A stretch of 64,000 bases of DNA from Congeria kusceri (GCA_027627225.1 CM051033.1:45654016-45718015), one strand, 5' to 3'. Shown: positions 37,857-50,810, counted from the stretch's first letter. Notes: a model not told the origin generated them from the letters alone. Numbers and translations: made by a program.

Positions 37857-40800
37857 AAGTTGAAACAAGTGCAGGCGTATGGTTGATTCAAACGACAACG
37901 TTGGTGTGAAGTAGTCTCATTTTATTCTGAACAAGTATATAATCACGCACCGTCTTCTAATATTTAAAATGGCATCTGTTTGCATCCACACAGTTCTCAT
38001 ATTGTCATATTAAGAGAAACAACTATATCTATTGAGTTAAATGTTACTTTTACTAACATTGCTTTTGTAGACAACATTACAGTGCATTCAGGTACATACT
38101 ACTTAATTTCTTATAATTCATAAAATGCAACAAATAGTAGTAATACACGCGAAAAAGAAAATGAATAAGCAATTCTATAAAATAATATATCTTAAAGGGA
38201 CCTATTTACAGAATCACAAAATTACAATTGTCCGATCCCCCAACTAAGAATATACGTAATATTTTTAGTTCAGATACGTCCAATTGTCAAGTTAAGACGT
38301 TTAATGTTCCAAATAAAAATATACGGAATATGTTTAGTTCAGATACGTCCAATTGTCCAGTTAAGACGTTTAATGGTATATTTAAATAATAGAAAAATCC
38401 GTGCCCAAGTCCCATTAAGAATGTAAACACCAAAATTCGTACTTATTAGTAGTATTGTCTGACAATATGTTGACCTGCCACTCATTCATTTTATAAATAG
38501 CGCTCGCTTCGAACGCATTTTGGTGATATATAATTTATATTGTATGAAAACAGAGCAAATATACAAATTTAGTGCAGAAGTGTTAACAGTAGCAATCTTA
38601 TCAGATGGAAGTATCAATCTTATATAACAGTAATGCTTTATTTGCAACAGCATATAAACTGTTGTAATTTTACAAGGATTTTGTGGATTATCTTCACAAC
38701 ATTAAAAAGTTGCCGGGTTACGGTACTCCCATGCTCAAATGACACATTTACCACACTGCTCTTCGGTATGAAATCTATATTAGTAAACGTGCATATACAT
38801 GTTGATAACCAATACAAACCGAGTTATTTGCTATAAATAAAAAAGACTCTCAATAATGTTAAAAGACACATCTATGCATAACGAAATCCAGCCCAGGCGC
38901 AAATCGTGAGGTCACACGAACTGTTTATCTGATGTGACTAACGAGATAAATATTGTTAATAGCGATTATATACATCCAGGCGTGCAAAGTGCACTAATCA
39001 GAGGTAGATATTGTACGTAATTGTGTTGAATACATACACATAGAGACATTGCTCCTTATTAAAATACAACTTTAATTAATCCTATACCATATATACACAA
39101 ACGTTCTCGGTTTCCGTTTTATTAAGACTAAATTTACCATTTTCGGCATACTTTTATGAACGTAATTACACTTATAAAAAGTAAAAGCTTCTGAAGGACC
39201 TGTGTAAATAGAGGAGATTGGACGGTGGTAGATGCCCACATAAAGCTAAACAAGTGAGAGATACGGTGTCTACGTAGTGGATGGTTACTTAAGAAAGCTT
39301 TCTGCAAAATTTCTTTGCTATTGGTCTAGTTTACTAGTAGTTTGCGAAATTTTCGATTTAAAATGTCTATATAAGGAAAACTGCCACTCTCTCTGACGAC
39401 AAGGTCTGTTAACGAATATATGTTATATGAATTTGGTAGTCATTGAAAGAAAAAATATTTGAAATATTTTGAAATTTGTCAATTACGTTCAGAGAGAAAG
39501 ACTTTCAAAGACTTCGAACAAAGAATGCCGAGAAAAAATAAACAATTCACAAATTTTGAAATATAACCATGTAAAAACGACATTTTACAAGCAGAAGTAC
39601 GATTCTTTGAAAACCTATACAAAACAGCTATATCTGGACAAATAGATGATTTTTTTTTTCAAAGCCGCAATCGTAATTACGATAGCAAAGCTACTATGTG
39701 AAGACAACTTAAACGAATACGATTGCGTCATAATGATCGCATTTTCAGACATGAATAATAACATAAGAAGTTTATAATCTGGATTATTTTAAAATCACAC
39801 TTTATTAATTCAAAAACTTATTCTTATTATTTTGATAAATTGTATTATCAGACTTACACTATCAAAGAATAATTACACTATTGCCAAACCAAGGAAAAAA
39901 CAATATTAATTCGACGATAAGTTTGTTAAACACAGATTACACAATCGCAACAAAAGCAATGGCAATCCGATTAAGAAAGTTTCACAAATGATATACTTTG
40001 ATACAAATAGTTTTATGAACAACAGTTCAGTTCCGAGTTTATTGGCTAATCGGCACATTTGCCTTTGGCCATTTACAATACGTTAAATTAAATTATGGCC
40101 AAAACACATATAACATAAATATAATTTTGCAATCGCATACAACAAATGTACAAGGTTATAATTGTAATGTGGGGTATTTAAATAAGTACTATTTATATAT
40201 ATAGTGAGAAGAAGCAGCTTAATATGCAATTTATTTTTACTTTAGTTCGCCTAATTGCTTGTGGGCTTAAGACACGTATTATAGATGAAATTGTGCAAAC
40301 GTACTCATTGCAATATATGTCAGTGATAAATAAAAATGATACAAAGTAGAACATTTGCACTGTTATTAATAAATCTTTATAATGTAAGATATATAATATA
40401 TGTATATACTACGACATTAATCACTTTATGCTTGTGTAAACACATTATATCATATCTTTTATATCTGACTATCACATTTTCATTATTAGACTATGATTTT
40501 AATTACATATGTAGTTACAAAGATTAATCTATTAACACTATAATTATATGAATTATGACGTTATTTACAACAATACTAATTACTTGTTTGATGGGTTATA
40601 TTATATCATTAAAAAGTGACTTTTAATATTTTTTGTATTTCATACTACCATTCGCGTTACATACAATGTAGTATATATAAGTTTTTGTTCCTCTTAGAAT
40701 AGCGCCTATTAAAGAAAGCTATCAAGGAAAAACAACAGCAAATAGTACAGCCAATACATCATTAGAACAAAACGTTTGTGCTCCCTTCAAAATAGCGCTA

Positions 40801-41078
40801 TTGGCGAAAACGAAACAATGGGTGCTATCAGAGAACAACAGCAAATGGTAGAAATATACGAGTTAATAATTAAAACCAAACAAAAATGTATAATAAACGT
40901 TAAGCAAGATATCGGTAATGCTTTGACAAATCTGTATATAAAGTTTTAAGATACTACATAATAAACAATGATATATTCACTAACATTGTAATAATAATTA
41001 GTCTCTTTTTCATAATGCACAGTATAAATACTGATAAATTCAGATAATCATGTAACATATTCGACCATATCTTGGACA
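37857..41078. other. AT-rich sequence without recognised genes
   Basis: Very AT-rich, with no splice-consistent coding segments or known repeat families that I could see, apart from a 69 bp tandem duplication at 38,249-38,375. Confidence 0.45.
38249..38375 (+). repeat. Two-copy tandem duplication, 69 bp period
   Basis: The phrase TTTAGTTCAGATACGTCC followed by AGTTAAGACGTTTAATG occurs at 38,249-38,306 and again at 38,318-38,375, with three differences. Confidence 0.8.
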
Positions 41079-41335
41079 TATACAAATTATTCCTAGTATA
41101 TGTATATATTGTAAAGTGATATGTAAAATTGCATTATAAGGAAAAGCAGGTAAATGTCTAACATAACTTTTTTATTAAATTCATTGCATTATATATAAAC
41201 TTTGATATACAAATTATTCCTAGTATATGTATATATTGTAAAGTGATATTTAAAATTGCATGATAAGGAAAGGCAGGTAAATGTCTAACATAACTTTTTT
41301 ATTAAATTCATTGCATGATATATAAACTTTGATAC
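41079..41335 (+). repeat. Two-copy tandem duplication, 128 bp period
   Basis: ATACAAATTATTCCTAGTAT starts at 41,079 and again at 41,207. The following stretch (TGTAAAGTGATA, GCAGGTAAATGTCTAACATA) is repeated almost unchanged. It lies just downstream, on the minus strand, of a LINE end and may be part of its 3' untranslated region. Confidence 0.8.
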
Positions 41336-41339
41336 ATAA

Positions 41340-41570
41340 AAAGGCCAATTAAATGGGATATTATAATCATTTCTAAGATCTGAATAAGCAGTGTAACATA
41401 ATAAAAAATGGTATTCAGATTCAGCTACATTTTTGTGTACATAGTTTGCATTTTCTGTAGTTTCAATTTCAAGAGAATGTGATGGCAGGCTTCAACGAGT
41501 TAATTCCGTACAAAGTTTTTCATTTTTTACACACAATAAATAATTTTCAAAATCAAAATCTTGTTTAAAT
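41340..41570 (-). pseudogene. LINE C-terminal fragment, minus strand
   Basis: On the minus strand the frame reads LPSHSLEIET, then YVHKNVAESEYHFLL, then AYSDLRNDYNIPF. This matches the end of many animal LINE ORF2 proteins, where HSLEIE.GR is followed by a cysteine/histidine motif ending E.EYHFLL.C. The cysteines of the motif are mostly lost. It is a short, decayed 3' piece, with its end near the duplication at 41,079-41,335. Confidence 0.6.
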
Positions 41571-41629
41571 TTACGATAATATTCCATCTTTAGTTGAAAT
41601 GATAAGGTTTCATTCTCTTAATCTCATAT

Positions 41630-44440
41630 CACAACAGATATATTCGGGAAAATTTACGATCAATATTTGATGTTATATCCTATTTGAACTCAACAAACAA
41701 ACCAGGATTGTTGTTTTTTCGATTTTGAAATGGTAATTGATAGTCTTGGTCACACTTTGATGTTAAATGCCTCGAGCGACTAAACTTTGGATCGAACTTT
41801 ATTCAGTGGATATAAATATTTTGCATAATCATAAATAGCTTAATTATAAACAACGGACATCAGATAGCTTCAATATAAAAAGAGATGTACGACAAGACTG
41901 CCCGTTATCATCTTCCATATTTGTCATAGGTTTGCAATTTCTCTCTAATAATATTGAATGTAATGGTGAAATAAAAGGTATTAAAGTATTAAACAATGAT
42001 ATCAAACACACATTTTTTGCAGACAATGCCATTTTTTCAGTCATTAATAAACACATTGATGAGCTTTAAAAATAAGTATGGCCTATGTCTAAATACCGCG
42101 AAATCAACAATATTTAGAATTAGTTTATTAAATACAGCAACTACACACTTTTTTTAAATTAAACTGACAGTGGAAGTGAAAATTAATTAATTAACACATA
42201 AGTGAGTTTTAAAATATATCTGACCTTAATGTAAATAACTCAATATCAACTGTATTAAGAATTGGTTCCTGGTTGGATCAAGGTCAAGGTCATTGTTACT
42301 TAAAATAGGAAAATGGTTACCGCTCAATAACTTGAAAATGAATTGAGATATTTTAATGAAACATCATACGTATCTATGTATGCATATGTGGTGGGTGGGG
42401 TCCGCTCAATAACTTAAGAACATATTAAGATATTTTTATGAACCTTCATACATAGACACCTTATATCGAGACTTCGCATGGGATTGCATATGAGTGGGTG
42501 GGGTCAAGGTCACGGTCACCGTGAATTAAAATGTAAAACAGTTTCCGCTCAATGACTATATAACGAAATCAAATATTTTAATGAAGCTTTATATGTATAT
42601 ACCTTATATCTAGACATCGCCGTTTGCAATAGCATTAAGGATGTATGAAGTCAAGGTCACCATTATTTAAATGGAAAAACGGTTTCTACTCAATAACTTG
42701 AATTAAAATATTGTAATGAAACTTCATATGTAGATACCTTTTATTGAGACCCCGCTTGAGTGGGCGGGTCAAGGTCAAGGTCACCATTACTAGAAATAAC
42801 ACTCCACAGCTCAAGAACGACTTAAGGTATTGTTACGTTACTTAAAATGTACATACCTTATATTGAAACTTCACTTGGGATTGCATATAGGATAGTAAAT
42901 ACTTCTTAAATATAATTTATGTTTAAAAATATTATACCGTATTAGCCGTCAATACGCCCCTTTAATGGGGGGGGGGTCAATCAATGTGATAAAATCATTT
43001 GCAGTACCAAACTTTATTTATCCATTTTCAGTGCTTCTAAACCCATTATTAACAATATTAAATGATATAACACAATCATTGTCAACGCCATCTGTGATTT
43101 TAAACCTTACCAAATAAAAATAAAAGTACTGTATGTAGACAACGCAAATGGAGGTTTAAACCTTTAAAATATAGTCAAAGGAAAATGGAAATTATTATAG
43201 AAGTTTAAAATGCAAAGTTATGAAAACAATCTCATTCTTCCCAGTGAACTCAATGAAAGATTTAATAAACGAAATAAATATACAGAGGAAATGTATTCCT
43301 TCGCGATGGTTTTGTTAAAATCAAGAGTATAATATTAAAACAAAATAACCACAGTTATAAAAAAAGATATAATTTTGATAAAAAAATCTATAACTGCGAA
43401 ATGTTAAACTTTATTTTTCAAAAGGTTGTACGGTAATTAAACGGAATTAAATTTGTATACCATGTTTATGATCTTAGAAATAAGAAAATGTCCTAATTAA
43501 TAGGCTTCAATACCAATATGACATCAATAACAGAGATATAATGAAATTTAACACATTAATTTCCTCTATTCTACATGAATACATAATTAAAGAAAACATA
43601 GAAAAATTAAAGACACATTTTCCGGTAGAAACACTTTCAAATACACTTACAAAAAAAAACAAATGCATTACTATATTACATTCAGCTGCAAAACGAGAAT
43701 TACAACAACATTGAAAATAAATCATTTACACATCGTTGCGTAGTTTTTAATTCAGATTTATTCCAACAAATACATATTTAATTAAGTGTAATTTACATAA
43801 TAACACTATTGGTGACTTCTGTCAGTCTCGTATTGAAACTGTTGACCATTTTTGGGGGGGGAATGTTCATGTGGTCAAGCAACATTGAATATTATAATAT
43901 TAGAAGCATTTCTTGTAAATAAAACTAGTTTAATATATATACAAACAAACGGCATTTTTGGTTGCACTGGAGAGAAACCTTTTGTTGATGTTTTCAATAT
44001 AACCATAAATCGTTTATATGCAAAATGAAATACTCAAAGAGCAAACCCACCGTTCGAAGCTGCGTTCAGTATCTAAACAACAGAAATCACTGTAGAAATT
44101 GGGACCGCTTCGGATAGAAACTACTATTTTCATATATGCTGATATGTTAAAAAAATGTTTTTCTCATATACAACAATCCAACTTTTTCTAGTTGTCAGTT
44201 ACAATATCAATATTACATTCAAAATTAGTAAAACCAAACATTTTAATTATATTTAAAAGATATATATTTTTTCTTATTATATAATGTTCATGCCATCTTT
44301 ATGCACACTTTATTAAAATTCATACAGTAATGCATGTACTTGTGTGTATTTGATATTTTACTACTTGTATTTTGTTCACATTTTGTTGTATATTAATGAA
44401 ACAAATAAATCAATAAAAAATAAAAAAAATAAACAAAAAT
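41630..44440 (+). pseudogene. Decayed LINE ORF2 (L1/Tx1-like), interrupted by a tandem repeat
   Basis: The plus strand gives, across several frames, ENLRSIFDVISYL (about 41,654), PGLLFF.DFEMVIDSL (about 41,702), LNFGSNFIQWI (about 41,783), VRQDCPLS (canonical VRQGCPLS, about 41,890) and FADN in place of FADD (about 42,020). These are reverse transcriptase motifs in the right order. KYGLCLNTAKSTIFRI follows near 42,075. After a tandem repeat (42,240-42,910), the coding trace resumes with KSFAVPNFIYPFSVL near 42,990, then VDHF near a G-run at 43,854, and ends in an A/T-rich tail at about 44,395-44,440. The active-site aspartate is changed and many stops are present, so it is inactive. The L1/Tx1 label rests on motif style. 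Confidence 0.7.
42240..42910 (+). repeat. Tandem repeat of about 120-130 bp inside the LINE
   Basis: About five copies share GGTCAAGGTCA, CCGCTCAATAACTT and TTTTAATGAAACTTCATA. This is another repeat style common in mollusc DNA. It splits the LINE coding trace between the RT palm and the following domain, so it was inserted into, or grew within, the element after it arrived. Confidence 0.75.
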
Positions 44441-45062
44441 AACACTCTTCAAACATATAAATATCTTCAAATAGAAAATGATTAAGAGAATTTACCTTAG
44501 AATTTATTTATACTGAAGATGTCATTATTGTGGAGTATTTAACTTGCCGTTAAATCAACCGAATAAGAGGATAGTATTTATCAAACAGTAATCATATTGA
44601 TGATTGCAACATAAACATCAGTCATACACAAATATCGATGACTGCAATATGTCATTAGTCATACACAAATATGACTGAACATACTATGGAAACCGCAAAA
44701 AATATATTTGAATAAACATTAACATCCGAATATTAATTGGTATACATATAAATTCCAAGTTCATTGGCATTGAGCCAAACAACATTTGGCCATTAACAGT
44801 ATATATGCAAGACCATCGGTTAATTTGGCGAATGGGAGAGTAAGCCCATATATGTATACATATTTCACAAACAACACACAGGTATTCATCATATATACAA
44901 ATTGCATGCTAGGTATATCAATATTATAAAAGTACAACCATCCATTATAGTATTATGAAGCAGTAAGAGCTACTTTTCTTCACAAGGTCCATAACATCAA
45001 TTTAGATACATTGTTGATTGCTGAACTTTTTTGACAACATACTATTTTTAAGTTCATAAGGT
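44441..45062. other. No gene recognised
   Basis: AT-rich. A near-duplicate phrase (GTCATACACAAATAT) occurs near 44,621 and 44,655. The stretch next to 45,062 may be the 3' tail of the minus-strand LINE. Confidence 0.45.
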
Positions 45063-45266
45063 TTAAACAATTAATTGAAATACAATGTTTCCCTCAAACT
45101 CTCTGGATGAGTGACACAAACAAATGAAGTGATATTCTGGTTCAACAGTGCTCATGTTACATAATTTGCATATAATATTATCAGTACTATTAAATCTACC
45201 TCTTTCTAGTTTTAAATTATGCGAATGTAGACTAAAATTGGTATCGCCATTTTCTATATTGCACAT
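45063..45266 (-). pseudogene. LINE C-terminal fragment with cysteine motif
   Basis: The minus-strand frame contains SLHSHNLKLERGRF and then CKLCNMSTVEPEYHFICLC. In animal LINEs the segment HSL.IE.GR is followed by C-x2-C-x8-H-x3-C, and all four ligands are present here: CKLC, then H and C in EYHFICLC. The open frame is about 67 codons. Upstream coding parts are missing. It is a 5'-truncated copy, relatively well preserved compared with the other LINE pieces. Confidence 0.7.
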
Positions 45267-45798
45267 TTAAAATTGTTCGTTATTCATTATAATAACTTTA
45301 CAACTTTGCATTCTGCACATTTTCATTATAAATACTATAAGTAGTTAAATAGGATTGTTCATAATTTTAAGTCAGTTGTTCGTGCTCTTTGTTTGCAAAT
45401 ACAACAGATAAAGTAAATATTTTTAGTTCATAATGTACAGTTTAATTATATGTTATACGACGTTCATCGCAAAATGTACACTGTAGTTTGTCTAATTCAG
45501 TAGTTATATACATGTATATATAACACTTAAAAAACAATTCAACAACATGGTTACAACATGATAATCAAATATAGACAATTTAAATCATGTAATACATACA
45601 ATTAAAATACTAAACTCTTTTAAAGCAGAGTTTTGATATATTTTCCAGTATACATGTATTTCAATTTAATGCATTCATAGAAAATAAAGAGCGTTAAAAA
45701 TAACCTATATATTATACTCTGAAATACTTAGTTTATTTTAGGTGGTGTTCTGGAGTGTAAAGCTTGATGAATAAGCTTACATGTCAGTAATAACACGT
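45267..45798. other. No gene recognised
   Basis: AT-rich sequence with many ACATGTATATAT-like phrases. No coding or repeat structure was recognised. Confidence 0.5.
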
Positions 45799-45800
45799 GT

Positions 45801-47120
45801 CAACAAGAGCTGTCAGAGGACAGCACGCTCCACTCTTTGAAGTATTTCAGTTGGTACATATGTTTGAAAGTGGAAGGGGCATACATTTGAGGACATACAC
45901 AACTGAGTTATGGCAATTATGTCATCAAAATTTACCAAGTTTCAAGTAAAAATCTTGTGTAGTTTATTAATTTGAAGACTTTGGAACAAGTGGGCATACC
46001 TCTATCAAAATGCAAAACAGAGTTATAGGGAATGTTGCACCTGATAAGGTGTTGATGACACAGATATAGTCCAGGTTGCAAGTGAATAACTTATGTAGTT
46101 CTAAAATTACAAAACTTGTTAATATAAATGTTAACCAAAAGTATATGTGATAAAGGGGTATAACTCTGTCAAAATACAAAAAGCTATAGGGAATGTTGCC
46201 CCTGATACTGGAGTTGAGGACACATATATATTCCAAGTTTTAAGTGAATAACTTATGTAGTTACAAAACTTTTGAATCTAAACCAGTAAAACTGTGTTGC
46301 CCCGGACACTGGAATTGATGAAAAAGGTATATTCCAAGTTTCAAGCGAATAACTTATGTGGTTCTGCAGTTACAAAACGTTTGAAAATAAACTTTAACCA
46401 GAAAATCTATGTGAAAAATGGGCATGACTCTGTCAGAATAAAAAAAAAGGTTATGGGAAATGTTCCTCCTGATACTGGAGTTGAGGTCAAAAGTATATTC
46501 CAAGTTTCAAAACAATAACTTATGTAGTTGTAAAGTTACAAAGCTTTTAAATATGAACTTCAAATAGAATATCAATGTGAAAAAGAGACGTAACTCTGTC
46601 AAAAGACAAAACCGAGTTATGGAGAATATTACTTCTGATACTGGAGTTGATGACAAAGGTATATTCTAAGTTTCAAGTGAACAACTTGTGTGGTTTTGAA
46701 GTTAGACAACTTTTGAATTTAAAATTGAACCAGAAAATCTATGTAACAAAACGGCATTACTTTGTCAAAAGACAAAGCATAATTATGGGAGATGTTGCTC
46801 CTGATACTGGAATTAATGACAAAGGTATATTCCAAGTTTCAAGAGAATAACTTATGTCGAACTGCAGTTACACAACTTTTGAATATAAACTTTAACTTGA
46901 AAATCTATGTCAAAAAGGGGCATAACTCTGTAAAAATACAAAATAGAGTTATGGGGAATGTTGCCCATGATACTGGAATTGATGAAAGTTACAGGTTTCA
47001 AGTGAATAACTTATGTAGTTTTGAAGTTACAAGACTTTTGAATACACACTTTAACCAAATTCTGACGCCGACGCCGGGGGAGTAGGAAAGCTCACCTTTT
47101 CTTCGAATAGTCGAGCTTAA
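45801..47120 (+). mobile_element. Minisatellite-bearing element with palindromic ends
   Basis: The left end is CAACAAGAGCTGTCAGAGGA, with the hairpin GCTGTC/GACAGC, followed by CACGCTCCACTCTTTGAA. The right end is TCTTCGAATAGTCGAGCTTA at about 47,100. CGACTATTCGAA-like ends face each other, though the left one is decayed. Between them are about seven copies of a repeat of roughly 165 bp (GTTATGGGGAATGTTGCCCC, TGATACTGGAGTTGATGAC, AGTTTCAAGTGAATAACTTA), at about 46,020, 46,181, 46,294, 46,449, 46,614, 46,782 and 46,948. The right flank GACGCCGACGCCGGGG is GC-rich. I know this layout as a frequent bivalve non-autonomous element but cannot name the superfamily. Confidence 0.7.
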
Positions 47121-47489
47121 AATGCTGACCAGGAAGTGTTTGTTATGTGCCTGCAAGATATGTATGCACTTTATTATATATTTACTTTAATTGGCGAATA
47201 CAGTTTACACTAATAACATAGAGTTCAACCGAGGGTCCGATTTATAAAAAAATATTAAGACTGTTGAAGCTGGTTTTGCTTTAGCTCAGTATTTTCATAT
47301 TGCAATAATTTGCATGTCCGATAATCTAAATGAATACTATTTTTGGTTATTAAATAGGAATTTTGATGATATACTTTAAAAGAGTAAAGCCTTCGAGAAA
47401 CTGGACCCAACAGTTTAAGAATGCAACTAACTTATAAGGTACCATTATATATTCCAACAAGAGTTCATATTGATCTTCTTGTCCACAGA
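47121..47489. other. 3' flank of the split gene, no feature seen
   Basis: This lies just past the stop of the last exon of the minus-strand gene and may hold its 3' untranslated region. No canonical AATAAA was seen on the minus strand close to the stop. Confidence 0.35.
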
Positions 47490-47755
47490 TTATGGTCGTC
47501 TGTCCTGTTTTAAATCACAGAGGTCTTTCTTGGAACATAACTTTCTAATTTTTAAAAGTTGTTGCCATACATTATAAATATGTGTTGCACCACATTTGTT
47601 TCGTTTCATTTGTGTTGAATGCAAAAGAGCTATTCTTCTGGACTTGTTACGTTCATTAAATAGTTTAACGTGTATTACTTTTAATCGTTCAGCGAGAGGC
47701 AGATCAGCGTGAATATCAGGATGAAGACGAGTGAATTCCCGAATTCCGGAGTATC
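47490..47755 (-). CDS. Split gene, exon 13 (last)
   Basis: After the acceptor (TTTACATTTTAG) the frame stays open for 87 codons to TAA at 47,490-47,492. It begins YSGIREFTRLHPDIHADLPL, continues AERLKVIHVKLFNERNKSRR and THIYNVWQQLLKIRKL, and ends LKQDRRP. It is strongly basic and helix-like, with no stop in AT-rich DNA, which supports real coding origin. I recognise no named domain; a nucleic-acid-binding role is only a guess from charge. Confidence 0.65.
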
Positions 47756-49247
47756 CTAAAATGTAAAATTGTGAGTGTAATTACAAAGCTGAAGATGAAA
47801 TGGTGGTTGTTAATATTATTAGTACCAAGTTTGGTATCGTGACCACAATAATGCTATACAAAATGAAAGTATTTGATCTGTGGTCATAAGATCACATTAT
47901 TTATTTTGTGCTAAACATTGCCGAATACAAGATGAATTTACTTTCATAACTAGAACCTGCATTGCGACTTTTGTTAATTGAGATCCTTACAACTGGAGAT
48001 CCACATATTTTATAATTTCACAAACCTGGTAAATTTCCTTTAGTGTCCCATTTAGAAATGTTTTGTACTGTACTGGAAAAGTATATGTTCAGCCGTTGGG
48101 TATCTTCTTTCCATACAGTTTACCGTCAAACTATTAATAGAAGAAGAGGGCAACGATGGCATTAGATCGCTTAACTGAGTTTAACCAATGGTTATTTTTA
48201 GCAAACGTGTCACTTGTGTTCTGGCATGATTTTCAAAGCTTCAATAGACAACAAAACCATATTATATTTTCTGTAGAGCCGTACAACAAAACTAAACGTC
48301 ACATTTTCGCAAACATAAAAGTCTCCAAGTACTTGTAGAGGGTTATCCAAGAAACAATATTACTTTAATATGCAGTGATTTTAGACACGAAACGTTCCAT
48401 GATTTTAACATAGCCATATATGGATTCTAAACCCTCACTGAGGAAGCAATGTTTCTTCGAAAAATCAAACTAGCTTGAGGATTTTGACACAGAACAGAAG
48501 CGCATGTCCTTGAAAGTATTAAGAAATGCCCATTGGTTTCTTGCAAGAGCAGGTTTTAATATTTGTGTAAGTACCAGCATTGAAGAATATAAGCACTGAA
48601 CAGTAAAATAAAACAGCCTTCTGTTTTCCATTTCCAGCTAGACAATTCTCAAAATAATTTATATGCAAAATACCTTAATCTTTCTAACTAACACATCTAA
48701 TATATTAGACCTGTATGTGAGTGTCATACACCTTCTTATGGTGCATTTTCCCGAAAAGATATGCTATTGTTTCCCGTTATATTGCACCGCTATAACAGAC
48801 CAACAAAATTATATCAGGCTTCTTTTTAAATCATTATGCTAGTCATAATACATATACACACAAATAACAGGTACATATCGAGAATACTAAAACAATATTA
48901 GTCAGACTTCAATTCACGAAATGCTACCGTCCATTTCAAGAATCTCATATCTGGCGAGTTCATTACCAACTCAGAATGACATATTGTCATGATATACGTG
49001 TTTCTCCACATGAATTGGTCATATAAATAGAGAGACAAGGGAGGAGTGGACGGAAATTCAAACACAAATACAGACATGCCATCCTTTAATCAGACCATTC
49101 AATTCATAAACGGAATAGCAACAATTTTAATTATGAATTAGACACTTACTAGAATTTTTAGTTTGATAAAATAGCAGAGTTCTGCTATATTCTCATTAAA
49201 TACCCCATTTTTATTTAGACATGTTTTTATCAGCAAAAATAACTTAC

Positions 49248-49281
49248 CTTTAATCCTTTTGCCAAAGTTACTGCCAATATG
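49248..49281 (-). CDS. Split gene, exon 12
   Basis: A very pyrimidine-rich acceptor (TTTCTTTTCTTTCAG) and a consensus donor (AAAG/GTAAGT) enclose HIGSNFGKRIK plus one base. It joins exon 13 in phase to give a glycine. Read in the phase delivered by exon 11 it would hit TAA after four codons, which could alternatively be the real end of the upstream protein. A weak extra exon candidate (49,574-49,609, NVYKMLNCDILE) lies before it. Confidence 0.55.
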
Positions 49282-49624
49282 CTGAAAGAAAAGAAATATG
49301 AGTTATTCTTATACATGTAAACTTTATTAAGTTTAGTCTTTACACATTACAATGTGTCCCTGGGTATCTAAACAACAACGGAATGAAGAAGTGATTCGTT
49401 AACTCTGAAAGTATCATGTACATTTCATAAAATAGCCAAGAAGTTAATGGTTCTTGAAAGAAAATCCCATGTCTTTAGTCGTCAGGCCATTCTCATGCAG
49501 TCACATTAATTATCTGAATATAACAAATACATTTAATATGACAAATATTCAAGCTATATTTTAGCGTACTAACCTCCAAAATATCGCAATTTAACATTTT
49601 ATAAACATTCTGCAACTGTACGAT

Positions 49625-50772
49625 GAATTAAATATGAAACCTCTAGGTCATGCGGTTTCAGAGGAGATTTTTAAAATCATTTTGCTATTTATGTGTAAAT
49701 AAACCATGTGACCCCTGGGGTGTGGTCAGTTTTGACCCATGGAGCATAATTTGAACAAACTTTGTAAAGGACCACTAAAGAATGTTATATACCAAATATG
49801 AAACCTCTGGGCCTTGCGGTTTCAGAGGAGAAGATTTTTAAAGTCATTTTGATATATATTCTATATAAACCATTAGACCCCCGGGGCGTGGCCAGTTTTG
49901 ACCACAGGGGCATAATTTGAACAATTTTTGTAGAGGACCAGTTCAGGATGTTACATACCAAATATGAAATCTCTGGGCCTTGTGGTTCAGAAGAGAAAAA
50001 ATTTTAAGTCATTTTGCTATATATTCTATATAAACCATGTGACCCCGGGGCTTGGCCCGTTTCGACCCCAGGGGCATAATTTGAACAAACTTTGTAAAGG
50101 ACCACTAAAGGGTGTTACATACCAAATATGAAACATCTGGGCCTTGCGGGCTCAGAGGAGACTATTTTTAAAGTCATTTTGCTATATATTTTATATAAAC
50201 CATGAGAACCCCGGGGCGCGGCCAGTTTTGACCCCCGGGGCATAATTTGAACGATCTTTGTAGAGGACCACTATAGGATGATACATACCAAATATGAAAC
50301 CTCTGGGCCTTGTGGTTTCAGAGGAGAAGATAGTTAAATCATTTTGATACATATTCTATATAAACCATGTGACCCCCTGGGCGTGGCTCGTTTTGCCCCA
50401 GAGGCATAATTTGAACAATCTTTGTAGAGAACCTCTAGAGGATGTCACATATCAAATATGAAAGCTCTGAGCCTTGCGGTTTCATAGAAGAAGGTTTTTT
50501 AAAGTTTTCACTTTTTAAATCCATTTTTTAGCTCTGGTGACCTACATATTTAGCGGACCGGAAAGATTTCAACAACATTGAAAGAAGTCTCCCCAAGGAT
50601 CATTCCTGAGAAGTTTGGTGAAAATCTGCCAAGCGGTTAAGGAGGAGATGTTGTTTGAATGAAAAGTAGACGACGCAAGCACGCACACACGCACGCACGC
50701 ACGAATGCACGACGGACAACGGGCAATCACAAAAGCTCACCATGAGCACTTTGTGCTCAGGTGAGCTAAAAA
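49625..50772 (+). mobile_element. Minisatellite-bearing element in the intron, 165 bp period, terminal hairpin
   Basis: Six copies begin AATATGAAAC at 49,631, 49,795, 49,961, 50,125, 50,291 and 50,455, an extremely regular 164-166 bp period. Each has CTGGGCCTTGCGGTTTCAGA and AGGGGCATAATTTGAACAA. After the array come a GCAC/CACA microsatellite (about 50,676-50,704), GACGGACAACGGGC and a perfect-looking hairpin at 50,734-50,767: AGCTCACC, TGAGCAC, TTT loop, GTGCTCA, GGTGAGCT, then a short A run. This end is familiar from many bivalve genomes. It sits wholly inside the intron between exons 11 and 12. Confidence 0.75.
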
Positions 50773-50810
50773 ACACTGGTGAACCCAATAATTAAAATTA
50801 TGGGTCTTAC

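Noticed and set aside
41844..42056. Minus-strand frame of 70 codons
   Set aside because: It is the shadow of the plus-strand LINE reverse transcriptase, where VRQDCPLS and FADN are visible.
49625..50500. Regular direct repeats as a CRISPR array
   Set aside because: The repeats are about 165 bp with no short repeat/unique spacer alternation, and the genome is animal.
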